A stretch of DNA of 5,227 nucleotides from Candidatus Heimdallarchaeota archaeon (GTDB lineage Archaea > Asgardarchaeota > Heimdallarchaeia > JABLTI01). How positions within the stretch are numbered: position 1 is the stretch's first letter; each line of letters starts with the position of its first letter. Under the pieces are notes generated by a model. That model had not been told where the DNA came from. It did not search any database and worked only from the letters and a program-made list of their open reading frames with translations. Positions 1 through 5,227 of this stretch are shown in pieces. The stretch is from the NCBI GenBank assembly GCA_023128635.1, contig JAGMDP010000227.1:1-5227 (forward strand), written 5' to 3'. The position numbers were made by a program, and so were the translations under genes.

Positions 1-356
1 GAATCGGCTTCATCCAAAATAATAACCCTGAAAGGAGCATTAATAGCCATTAAATGAGCAAAATTTTTGATGCGTTCCCGAACAACATTAATACCACGTT
101 CATCAGAAGCGTTTAATTCTAAATATGGAACACTTGTTTTTAGCTGATCTTCTTTACGACCAAAGACATCAAAATCGCCAAGAAGTTCGTTTATTAGAAC
201 GAGAGCTGCGGTGGTTTTACCTGTGCCAGGAGGTCCAGCAAACAACAAATGAGGCATAGTTTCAGCTTCAATAAAACCTTTTAATCGATTCTTAATCTCA
301 TCTTGATTAATGATGTCTTTTAGTAATTTAGGTCTATATTTTTCTGCCCAAAGCAT
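1..356 (-). CDS. rfcS: Replication factor C small subunit, N-terminal part (gene runs off the left edge)
   Basis: This is the first 118 codons of the small subunit of the archaeal clamp loader, the AAA+ ATPase that loads the PCNA sliding clamp onto primed DNA. The start region reads [10 protein letters not shown], matching the N-terminal RFC box (EKYRP). Walker A is GPPGTGKT at residues 41-48. The family signature [12 protein letters not shown] is at 78-89, and Walker B with its DEAD-type motif (IILDEAD) is at 111-117. The ATG at 356 is the only plausible start, since an in-frame stop lies just upstream and no other ATG, GTG or TTG intervenes. A GGAAGG sits 10 nt before it. Compared with the Pyrococcus protein as I recall it, the segment between the helix after Walker A and LELNASD is about 11 residues longer (around residues 61-77, containing GRKEDQLK). 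The rest of the AAA+ domain and the C-terminal collar domain are outside the window. The identification is secure. Confidence 0.96.
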   Translation of the reverse strand, partial: MLWAEKYRPKLLKDIINQDEIKNRLKGFIEAETMPHLLFAGPPGTGKTTAALVLINELLGDFDVFGRKEDQLKTSVPYLELNASDERGINVVRERIKNFAHLMAINAPFRVIILDEAD

Positions 357-366
357 TCGCTTAAAA

Positions 367-372
367 CCTTCC
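367..372 (-). promoter_or_regulatory. Candidate ribosome binding site of rfcS
   Basis: The minus strand reads GGAAGG, leaving 10 nt before the ATG at 356. It is an imperfect Shine-Dalgarno match, but it supports this start and implies a leadered transcript. Confidence 0.45.
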
Positions 373-486
373 AGTTTATTTCTATCGCAGACGATATCAT
401 GTTAACTTTTTATTACTTTCTATTACCTTAACTAAGAACAAAATACCGTACTATAACTACTAAGTAGCGTTCCTTTTTAAACATAG

Positions 487-496
487 TATATTTAAA
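487..496 (-). promoter_or_regulatory. Possible TATA box for rfcS
   Basis: On the minus strand this reads TTTAAATATA, an archaeal TATA-like element in a very AT-rich stretch. If used, transcription would begin near 463 and give a leader of about 105 nt before rfcS. It abuts the T-rich tract ending the TFB transcript. No convincing BRE is seen, and other AT-rich stretches nearer the gene (around 405-456) could serve instead, so this is tentative. Confidence 0.3.
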
Positions 497-555
497 AAAC
501 AAGAGAAAAAAAAGGAGATGACAGAGCGGTGGTGGGTGATCATGCACCACCACTC
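494..555 (-). terminator. Hairpin plus T-tract, probable transcription terminator of TFB
   Basis: Reading the minus strand, GAGTGGTGGTG (555-545) pairs with CACCACCGCTC (534-524) across a 10-nt loop. This gives an 11-bp GC-rich stem with one G-U wobble. Ten bases later comes a run of eight T (513-506), then a second T-rich run (499-494). On the opposite strand the wobble becomes a C-A mismatch, so the structure pairs fully only as minus-strand RNA, the strand transcribed from TFB. It begins about 42 nt after the TFB stop codon. Archaeal termination relies chiefly on T-runs, so the stem may instead be a 3'-end stabilising or processing element, or part of a small RNA. The 357-597 gap otherwise holds only the rfcS leader and AT-rich sequence. 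Confidence 0.6.
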
Positions 556-597
556 CAGTATTCGTCTATGAGATTGTAAAAGAAGGTTTGAGTCCCT

Positions 598-1605
598 TTA
601 AAATTTCTTGTAGGGATCTCTAACATATACTGGTGTCGCAGCAGCCCCTCTTTTTACAGTGACTTGACCAATTTCTAATGCTTTAACCAATTCCTTGAAT
701 CTATTTCGCAAGGTTACAGGAGTGGTTTTAGCAGCTTCAGCGACTTGTTGCTGAGTTCTTCTTTCGCCAGTTTGTATTCCTGCTATGTAAATTACTGCAG
801 CAGCTATGGACATAGGATTCTTCCCAACATCGAGTCTAAATTCTCTGACTGATTTGAGAATCTCTATAGCTCTATTTTGGGTGTGCATTGTTATTTTTAA
901 TTCAGCTCCTAATCTTGACACAAGCTGTGCTGGGTCTATTGGGGTTGGCTTTATTCCTAACTCAACGATATAGACTCTTACGCATCGAGCTAATTCTTTG
1001 CGATCCACTTTTCCGGTGGTGCATATATCTTTCAGTGTTTTAGGAACATTATGAGTTCTACAAGCAATATAAATAGCAGAAGCAGTCATGGAATCTATAC
1101 TTCTACCTCGAATAAGTTTTGCTTTTAGAGCTCTTCTATAATAAATAGCAGCTGTTTCGGTAATATCTTCGGATATACCCATTTGACTGGCAATCCTTTT
1201 TAATTCAAAGATGGCATCTCGTAGATTCCTTGCTTCTGATCTACCTGTTCTTCTGTTTAACCATCTTAACCTATTCATTCTTGCTATTGTGGACGGACTT
1301 AGATTCTTACCAGAGATATCTTTGTATCCGGCACCAATTTGTGTTCTTAATCCCTTATCAATTTTCAAATTTGAGGATGGAGCACCAACTCTTTCTCGAG
1401 CGTTTTGCTCACTTTTTGTAAAGGCTCTCCACTCTGGACCTGTGCTTAAAATGATATCTTGAACAGCACCACAACTGGTGCATATTCGCTCACCACGTGA
1501 TTTGTCATTTATTAAAGCGTCAGAGCCACAGACCTTACAGTTATTTTGCGAGTCGTCTTGCTCTTCCCTTACTTCTGTTTTATTCAACAATTTTTCTTTC
1601 ACCAA
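598..1605 (-). CDS. tfb: Transcription initiation factor B (archaeal TFIIB homologue)
   Basis: TFB bridges TBP on the TATA box and RNA polymerase, placing the polymerase at the start site. A zinc ribbon is formed by Cys23, Cys26, Cys42 and Cys45. It is followed by the B-reader/linker with the family hallmark GPEWRAF (56-62), then RVGAP (72-76) and DKGL (83-86). Two cyclin-type repeats follow, roughly 120-205 and 222-308. RGRSID (166-171) marks the first, and GERRTQQQVAEAA (280-292) with TLRNRFKEL (298-306) marks the second. A basic tail of about 25 residues (311-335) extends past repeat two. At 335 residues it is slightly longer than usual for the family, about 300-330. No ATG is available: the ORF opens with TTG at 1605 followed directly by GTG at 1602, and either may be used. 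No clear Shine-Dalgarno sequence precedes them, only an A9 run (1612-1620). The gene has its own promoter and a downstream hairpin terminator. The function is secure; whether it is the main TFB or one of several paralogues cannot be told. Confidence 0.97.
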   Translation of the reverse strand: MVKEKLLNKTEVREEQDDSQNNCKVCGSDALINDKSRGERICTSCGAVQDIILSTGPEWRAFTKSEQNARERVGAPSSNLKIDKGLRTQIGAGYKDISGKNLSPSTIARMNRLRWLNRRTGRSEARNLRDAIFELKRIASQMGISEDITETAAIYYRRALKAKLIRGRSIDSMTASAIYIACRTHNVPKTLKDICTTGKVDRKELARCVRVYIVELGIKPTPIDPAQLVSRLGAELKITMHTQNRAIEILKSVREFRLDVGKNPMSIAAAVIYIAGIQTGERRTQQQVAEAAKTTPVTLRNRFKELVKALEIGQVTVKRGAAATPVYVRDPYKKF

Positions 1606-1624
1606 ATATTCTTTTTTTTTAGTA

Positions 1625-1634
1625 CTACTACAAG
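1625..1634. repeat. 10-bp direct repeat, copy 1 (TFB leader)
   Basis: The plus strand reads CTACTACAAG, identical to a second copy at 1799-1808. Both are followed by a short sequence ending in ATG (GATATG here, TATG in the other copy). This copy would lie in the transcribed leader, about 20 bp upstream of the TFB start; the other lies upstream of the promoter. The role is unknown, and a chance repeat is possible in AT-rich sequence. Confidence 0.5.
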
Positions 1635-1702
1635 GATATGTTCATACTCTCTTACTTGGTATTAGAGTAGGACTACCTTGGTGGTATATCTCTCTATCCT
1701 CC

Positions 1703-1718
1703 TATATAAGCATTTCGC
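1703..1718 (-). promoter_or_regulatory. TFB promoter: TATA box with BRE-like element
   Basis: The minus strand reads CTTATATA (1710-1703), preceded by the purine/A-rich GCGAAATG (1718-1711) where the BRE is expected. Transcription should begin about 25 bp downstream, near 1680, giving a leader of about 75 nt before the TTG/GTG start. The leader can form a small stem: TACTCT (1645-1650) pairs with AGAGTA (1664-1669), with an inner TAC/GTA pairing. This is the best promoter in the window. It uses the TBP/TFB machinery, so the gene depends on its own product. Confidence 0.65.
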
Positions 1719-1744
1719 CCAGTCTTTCAAGCAAAGCATTCCCC

Positions 1745-1770
1745 CTAATAGTACCCTCTACTAGTACCCT
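1745..1770. repeat. 13-bp tandem repeat upstream of the TFB promoter
   Basis: Two adjacent 13-bp units, CTAATAGTACCCT (1745-1757) and CTACTAGTACCCT (1758-1770), differ at one base. They lie about 35-65 bp upstream of the TFB TATA box, where an archaeal activator site would be expected. The 13-bp period is not a whole number of 10.5-bp helical turns. An operator role is inference. Confidence 0.6.
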
Positions 1771-1786
1771 ACACTATAGGCAAACA

Positions 1787-1800
1787 AGAATAATTATTCT
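1787..1800. repeat. Perfect 14-bp palindrome between the PLAT-like gene and TFB
   Basis: AGAATAATTATTCT is fully self-complementary with no spacer. It sits about 80 bp upstream of the TFB TATA box and about 80 bp past the stop of the preceding gene. It could be a site for a dimeric regulator, but all-AT palindromes are not rare in sequence of this composition. It overlaps by two bases the 10-mer repeat copy at 1799-1808. Confidence 0.5.
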
Positions 1801-1808
1801 ACTACAAG
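1799..1808. repeat. 10-bp direct repeat, copy 2 (upstream of TFB promoter)
   Basis: The plus strand reads CTACTACAAG, identical to 1625-1634. The two copies bracket the TFB control region, 174 bp apart from start to start. Confidence 0.5.
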
Positions 1809-1844
1809 TATGAAAATAGACCTATTGTCAATAAATAGTGAAAA

Positions 1845-1877
1845 CAAGTAAAAATAAAGAAAGAAGAAAGAGAAAAA
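1845..1877 (-). terminator. Pyrimidine/T-rich tract after the PLAT-like gene, likely terminator
   Basis: Immediately after the TAA stop the minus strand is almost purely pyrimidine: TTTTTCTCTTTCTTCTTTC, then TTTATTTTTAC. Archaeal RNA polymerase terminates at oligo-T tracts without needing a hairpin, and none is visible here. The tract separates the PLAT-like unit from the TFB unit. Confidence 0.45.
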
Positions 1878-2303
1878 TTAGTGTTTAACGTCAAAATCTG
1901 GACTGACATTACCACGGCATTTTCCATAGAAGAAATCTTTTGCACACCAAGTAGCTTGACCACCTTCAAATGCAAAATTAACTTCACCAGAGTCATAAAT
2001 AACTCTATCATTTATCTCTACAACAATCTTTTTCAGAATCCATTTATCAGCATGAACACTATGTTCTTTCTTAAGGCAGAAATATTGAAACCAATCCGAT
2101 GTTAAACCTTCAGGAATATCTAAATCGAAATCATCAGTTCGACCTTTTTCAAAATCATCACAGAATGGATGATCTAAATCCCATGTGTGTTCTCCAATAT
2201 ACAATTTTATTGGATCGTCAGTACCGCTTCCACGTTTATTATCAGTTGTAACTGTCACTTTCATCTTGTGTATTACTTCACACATATCATCGTCTTCAGA
2301 CAT
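1878..2303 (-). CDS. Small stand-alone PLAT/LH2-like domain protein
   Basis: This is a 141-residue protein that appears to be essentially one PLAT/LH2 beta-sandwich, about residues 14-118. PLAT domains in lipoxygenases, lipases and polycystins bind lipids, membranes or protein partners, often with calcium. The features matching my memory of the family are VTVTTDNKRGSGTDDPIKLY (16-35, the first strands with the G-T-D turn), FEKGRTDDFDLDI (51-63), and KWILKKIVVEINDRVIYDSG (87-106, with the conserved Trp88). The N-terminus is acidic (SEDDD) and has no signal peptide or membrane segment, so the protein should be cytoplasmic. There are five cysteines (8, 48, 76, 120, 129); those at 120 and 129 lie in a tail of about 25 residues past the domain. 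The ATG at 2303 follows GGAG by 10 nt; Met7 and Met14 are alternatives. It is flanked by its own promoter and a T-rich tract. No catalytic domain accompanies it, so no enzymatic role is claimed. The fold call is a pattern match, not a search result. Confidence 0.75.
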   Translation of the reverse strand: MSEDDDMCEVIHKMKVTVTTDNKRGSGTDDPIKLYIGEHTWDLDHPFCDDFEKGRTDDFDLDIPEGLTSDWFQYFCLKKEHSVHADKWILKKIVVEINDRVIYDSGEVNFAFEGGQATWCAKDFFYGKCRGNVSPDFDVKH

Positions 2304-2313
2304 TTTGTTTTTT

Positions 2314-2317
2314 CTCC
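2314..2317 (-). promoter_or_regulatory. Ribosome binding site of the PLAT-like gene
   Basis: GGAG on the minus strand lies 10 nt before the ATG at 2303, in an otherwise A-rich leader. It supports this ATG over the internal Met7 and Met14 codons. Confidence 0.55.
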
Positions 2318-2358
2318 AATTTTTTTTTAAAATTCAATAATTTTTTGTTCTAATTACC

Positions 2359-2368
2359 ATATATAATT
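2359..2368 (-). promoter_or_regulatory. Promoter (TATA box) of the PLAT-like gene
   Basis: The minus strand reads AATTATATAT, preceded by purine-rich AAGAAG. With usual archaeal spacing, transcription would start near 2338, giving a leader of about 35 nt that includes the GGAG. The rest of the 2304-2473 gap is AT-rich, with no other clear element. The 3' side of the dehydrogenase gene is moderately T-rich on the minus strand (about 2441-2473) and may be its weak terminator. Confidence 0.55.
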
Positions 2369-2473
2369 CTTCTTACTAAAAGTTGTTAGTTTATTTTCTT
2401 TACAATTCAAGTAGATTTTTTTCACATTTCTACGAAATTATCCTCTGAATAAAATAGAAAGAATATGTTGGAA

Positions 2474-3859
2474 CTAATTACTGGGTTTTCCAACACCGTA
2501 AGCAGCGAAGCCTTTCGCTCGGAATTCTTCTAATTTTATGACGTCTCGTCCATCAATAATAATTGGTGTTTTCATTTTCTCTTTTAACCAGTCAGCTTTC
2601 AGGTCAAAGTATTCTTTATGCTTTACGAAAATAACTGCAATGTCTGCATCTGTAACGGTCTTTTCGAGATCTTTAGAAACTGTGTATGGAAATTCTCGTT
2701 GACGAACCAAAGGATCATGAATTACCCATTTCACTCCTTCTTTCTCGAGTAGCTCAACATAAGTTTCAGTTGGGGAATTTCTTGTATCTTCTGAATTTTC
2801 AATGAAAGATGCACCTAAGATAGCAACCTTTGCTTTGGCAAAATCAATGCCTGCATCTTTTGCTCCTTTTTTAGCCAAGTTCACCATATGTGAAGGCATC
2901 ATTTCATTTCGCATTCTAGACTTGACGATTACATCAAAAGGTACGTCTGTTTTCCCATAAGTGTCAACACCATACTTCAAAAGCCAAGGGTCCTTTGGTA
3001 AACAATGACCGCCAACACCAGCACCAGGTAAATGTAAATCACGATAAGCATTAGAGTTAAATGGTAAGCTATTTACACACCTGCGAACTTCATTAAAGTC
3101 GACATCAAGTGATTCACATGCGAGAGCAACCTCATTAGCAAATGCAATTTGAACATCTCGATAAGTGTTTTCAACAACTTTCGCAACTTCAGCGGTTGTT
3201 GCAGAAACAGGTATTAATTCCTCATTGACAATATGCTTGTACAACCACAAACCTTTCTTGGTGCATTCTTCTGTAATGCCACCAATAATTCGAGGGTAGT
3301 TAACTATATTGTTTATTAATCTACCAACCATGACACGTTCATAAGCAAAGACTAAAAAGAAATCTTTACCAGCCTTCATGCCAGAGTTTTCTTCTAAAAT
3401 GGGTTTTACAATGAATTCTGTTGTTCCTGGAGCTACAGTGGATTCAACAGCAACAACGGCTCCCTTTTTCATTTTCTTACCTACAGTAGCTGAAACTTCC
3501 CTAAGAGATCGATACAAAGGTTCATGGGTGTCTTTCTCTGTTGGGGTTTGCACATCGATAAGAATATAATCCATATCCTTTAGAATATCAGTATCATCGG
3601 TTACACGGAAGGTTTTCTTTTCCAATACAACACGCTTTATCAATTCAGGTAAATCTGGTTCATTTAAGATTGGACACTCGCCTTTATTTAAAGCATCAAT
3701 CTTCCAAGCAGATCGTTCAGACCGTCTTTGAATACCAATAACATCAAAACCATCCTCATCAGCAAATAATGCAGCTGCAGGAATACCAACATATCCCATT
3801 CCTATTACTGCAATTTTTGTTTTGTCAGCCAATAGATACCAACTCGTATGTAATTTCAT
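2474..3859 (-). CDS. Nucleotide-sugar dehydrogenase, UDP-N-acetyl-D-mannosamine dehydrogenase (WecC-like) type
   Basis: This family oxidises C6 of a UDP-sugar to the carboxylate in two NAD(P)-dependent steps, supplying uronic acids for surface glycans or protein glycosylation. The N-terminal Rossmann domain carries IAVIGMGYVGIP (16-27). The central helix carries AEVAKVVENTYRDV (223-236), with Lys227 and Asn231 at the positions of the family's active-site Lys and Asn. The catalytic Cys286 is in GVGGHCLPKDPW (281-292). The C-terminal Rossmann-like UDP-binding domain covers about 340-461, with VAILGASF and a DGRDV near the end. ENTYRDV points to the WecC/UDP-GlcNAc-type branch rather than plain UDP-glucose dehydrogenase; the exact substrate is not determinable. 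Departures from consensus are AYERVMVG (171-178) where xPERxxPG is usual, and QRR after the second strand instead of an acidic residue. The ATG at 3859 adds an odd 10-residue lead; a TTG at 3832 would start at LADKTKIAVIG, closer to the usual N-terminus. It is probably co-transcribed with the upstream DUF255 gene. Confidence 0.9.
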   Translation of the reverse strand: MKLHTSWYLLADKTKIAVIGMGYVGIPAAALFADEDGFDVIGIQRRSERSAWKIDALNKGECPILNEPDLPELIKRVVLEKKTFRVTDDTDILKDMDYILIDVQTPTEKDTHEPLYRSLREVSATVGKKMKKGAVVAVESTVAPGTTEFIVKPILEENSGMKAGKDFFLVFAYERVMVGRLINNIVNYPRIIGGITEECTKKGLWLYKHIVNEELIPVSATTAEVAKVVENTYRDVQIAFANEVALACESLDVDFNEVRRCVNSLPFNSNAYRDLHLPGAGVGGHCLPKDPWLLKYGVDTYGKTDVPFDVIVKSRMRNEMMPSHMVNLAKKGAKDAGIDFAKAKVAILGASFIENSEDTRNSPTETYVELLEKEGVKWVIHDPLVRQREFPYTVSKDLEKTVTDADIAVIFVKHKEYFDLKADWLKEKMKTPIIIDGRDVIKLEEFRAKGFAAYGVGKPSN

Positions 3860-3990
3860 TTGAATAAACTAAGAATATTGGTAATTTCTCCAATAATATC
3901 TCTTACTCTTTCAGAAAGAATGCAGTTTATTACTTTTTCTTTCAGTTTCTCATTTTGCGTTGAGGAGTTGGAGCATTTTATTAATATCAT
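3856..3990 (-). CDS. Possible small ORF (44 aa) bridging the DUF255 and dehydrogenase genes
   Basis: An open frame starts with ATG at 3990, inside the 3' end of the DUF255 gene and in a different frame. It runs through the whole 90-bp gap and ends with a TGA that overlaps the dehydrogenase ATG as ATGA. The gap part encodes a lysine/isoleucine-rich, amphipathic helix-like stretch including EKLKEKVINCILSERVRDII. In favour of it are the ATGA junction, typical of translationally coupled genes, and the absence of stops across the gap. Against it are the lack of a Shine-Dalgarno sequence at 3990, the 41-bp overlap with DUF255, the short length, and an alternative dehydrogenase start at 3832 that would remove the coupling. 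I recognise no family. It may be a chance frame. Confidence 0.22.
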   Translation of the reverse strand: MILIKCSNSSTQNEKLKEKVINCILSERVRDIIGEITNILSLFK

Positions 3991-5227
3991 CTGTGGGAAA
4001 TTTGCAAAAACGATTAATGCAAACATAAACAGTTGCCTTGCCGTTTTTCATAGACTTGTATTTCACAAAATCAGTAACATTGGAAATTTCCGGTTTCTCC
4101 TCATCTGAAGGTAAAAATAGAACTATTTTGTTTGGAATATATTCACTTCTTAATGCTTGTAGCATTTCATTAGTATCAGTTTTATTGAGATTACCTACAA
4201 TGACTACTTCAAAAGATGGACCAAAAGTATATTCTAAAGCAGATAAAAATAATGTAAATGAGAGTAGAGATTGTTCAATTGTTGTTGAAAACAATTTATT
4301 CATTTGCACTGCTTTTTCTTCCAGACTCAAGTCCATCGTAATTCTAGAGATTCGTATCATGTTTAGCATAGCAACTGAATTTCCAGAAGGAATTGCTCCA
4401 TCATAAATTTCTTTCTTACGAACAATAAGCTCCTCTCCATCATCTGGGGTGAAAAAGAAACCCCCTTTATTTTTATCCCAGAAATGTTCAATCATCTTGT
4501 CATTGTATTGTATGGCTTTCTTGAGATATTCCACTTTAAACGTTGTTTCATATAACTCTAACAAAGCCCAAATTGTGAAAGCATAGTCATCAATCATGCC
4601 ATTTATAGCAATTTCACCTTCACGATAACGGTGCACTAATCGACCGGATTTTGTTTCCAAATTTTGGATGATAAAATTAAGAGCCTTTTCAGAAGCTGTG
4701 GTATAATCCTCGTTTTCAAGAATCCTACCTGCAATTGCAAAAGCTGTAATCATTAAACCATTCCAATCCGTTAGAATCTTATCATCCTTATGTGGATGAA
4801 TTCGAGTCTTTCGTTTCTCAAAAAGCTTAATCCTCATACTCTCCAATTTTTCAACTAATTCTTTAGTTGAAATCTTAAGTTCAGAAGCTAAATCTGTTAT
4901 TGATTTCTTTAAATGAGGAATATTACTTCCAGTCTTCTTCTGAGTAGCTTGATCTTTGAAATTACCATCTTCCTCAAAATTATATATTTGTAAGAATAAG
5001 TTACCATCTTCTTTTCCAAGAACTTCTATTATCTCATCATTTGTCCAAACATAGAATGTCCCTTCTTCACCTTCACTATCAGCATCTTCTGCTGAATAAA
5101 ATCCACCTTCTGGCGAAGTCATATCTCTAAGAACATAAGAGAGAATTTCTTCTACAACTTCGCGAAACTCGATTTTTTTCGTTGCTTGATAAGCTTCAAC
5201 ATAAGCAATAACTAAGAGTGCTTGATC
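3950..5227 (-). CDS. YyaL/SPATA20-family (DUF255) protein, C-terminal 425 residues (gene runs off the right edge)
   Basis: The frame is open to the window edge, so the internal ATG at 5122 is not the start; 35 more residues before it (DQALLVIAYVEAYQA onward) match the family. Full-length members are about 600-700 residues, with a thioredoxin-like DUF255 domain first and then an (alpha/alpha)6 barrel resembling six-hairpin glycosidases. Only the barrel part is here. Family hallmarks, numbered from the first visible residue, are MTSPEGGFYSAEDADSEG (36-53), HKDDKILTDWNGLM (146-159), DDYAF (213-217), GGFFFT (255-260) and EIYDGAIPSGNSVAMLN (273-289). The tail has YVCINRFCKFPT, with cysteines at 403 and 408. 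The biochemical function of the family is not established; proposed links are to thioredoxin-like chemistry and sugar metabolism. The TGA stop is 90 bp before the dehydrogenase ATG, with no clear promoter between, suggesting one transcript. The family call is secure; the role is open. Confidence 0.94.
   Translation of the reverse strand, partial: DQALLVIAYVEAYQATKKIEFREVVEEILSYVLRDMTSPEGGFYSAEDADSEGEEGTFYVWTNDEIIEVLGKEDGNLFLQIYNFEEDGNFKDQATQKKTGSNIPHLKKSITDLASELKISTKELVEKLESMRIKLFEKRKTRIHPHKDDKILTDWNGLMITAFAIAGRILENEDYTTASEKALNFIIQNLETKSGRLVHRYREGEIAINGMIDDYAFTIWALLELYETTFKVEYLKKAIQYNDKMIEHFWDKNKGGFFFTPDDGEELIVRKKEIYDGAIPSGNSVAMLNMIRISRITMDLSLEEKAVQMNKLFSTTIEQSLLSFTLFLSALEYTFGPSFEVVIVGNLNKTDTNEMLQALRSEYIPNKIVLFLPSDEEKPEISNVTDFVKYKSMKNGKATVYVCINRFCKFPTDDINKMLQLLNAK

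Noticed and set aside
462..545. A 27-codon minus-strand frame starting in the hairpin loop after TFB
   Set aside because: It runs through the T8 tract, has a low-complexity product and no ribosome binding site; a chance frame.
583..598. T-arm-like sequence (GGTTTGAGTCCC) suggesting a plus-strand tRNA end
   Set aside because: The loop lacks the near-invariant TTC, the stem has a mismatch, and no acceptor, D or anticodon arm can be folded from the preceding 70 bases.
1211..1813. Plus-strand open frames across the TFB region (63-111 codons)
   Set aside because: They are antisense to, or overlap, the well-supported TFB gene and its upstream region, with no recognisable domains; they are shadows.
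1802..2011. Minus-strand 69-codon frame overlapping the end of the PLAT-like gene
   Set aside because: It overlaps the PLAT-like coding region in another frame and runs through the T-rich 3' tract; its phenylalanine/leucine-rich composition reflects base bias rather than a protein.
2410..2432. GTAGA/TCTAC inverted repeat with a run of seven A on the minus strand
   Set aside because: Only a 5-bp stem with a 13-nt loop, and the homopolymer is A rather than T in the transcribed sense; not a convincing terminator or RNA element.
3860..4406. Plus-strand frames of 82 and 122 codons opposite the DUF255 gene
   Set aside because: They are antisense to strongly supported family motifs, with no start signals or recognisable domain.
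1..5227. Search for CRISPR repeats, insertion sequences, attachment sites and rRNA
   Set aside because: No regularly spaced repeats, transposase-like frames, terminal inverted repeats or rRNA-like segments were seen; the repeats found are short and confined to the TFB upstream region.

Overview
This window most likely comes from a low-GC archaeon. The evidence is a complete transcription factor B (archaeal TFIIB) gene and the start of an archaeal/eukaryotic-type clamp-loader small subunit (RfcS). Upstream regions also carry archaeal TATA-type promoters rather than bacterial -35/-10 pairs. The phylum cannot be fixed from the sequence alone; a TACK or Asgard lineage is a guess, not a result.

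All supported genes lie on the minus strand, so transcription runs from high to low coordinates. In that order: the C-terminal 425 residues of a YyaL/SPATA20-type (DUF255) protein, 3950-5227, whose N-terminal thioredoxin-like domain lies beyond the window; a possible 44-codon ORF bridging the next gap, 3856-3990; a nucleotide-sugar dehydrogenase of the UDP-ManNAc dehydrogenase (WecC-like) type, 2474-3859; a small stand-alone PLAT/LH2-like protein, 1878-2303; TFB, 598-1605; and the first 118 codons of RfcS, 1-356.

The layout suggests at least four transcription units. DUF255 and the dehydrogenase are 90 bp apart with no clear promoter between them and are probably co-transcribed. The PLAT-like gene has its own TATA box and Shine-Dalgarno-like GGAG, and ends in a pyrimidine-rich tract. 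TFB has the best promoter in the window, with a leader of about 75 nt. A 13-bp tandem repeat, a perfect 14-bp palindrome and a repeated 10-mer lie in the region upstream of it. After TFB comes an 11-bp hairpin followed by a T8 tract, and RfcS starts from its own leader.

Functionally this is a mix: replication (RfcS), basal transcription (TFB), surface-glycan precursor synthesis (the dehydrogenase) and two proteins of uncertain role (DUF255 and PLAT-like). No mobile element, CRISPR array, rRNA or credible tRNA was seen. I did not find a new defence or mobile system. The points most worth a second look are the stand-alone archaeal PLAT-like protein, the repeat-rich TFB control region, the possible coupled small ORF, and departures from family consensus in the dehydrogenase and RfcS.
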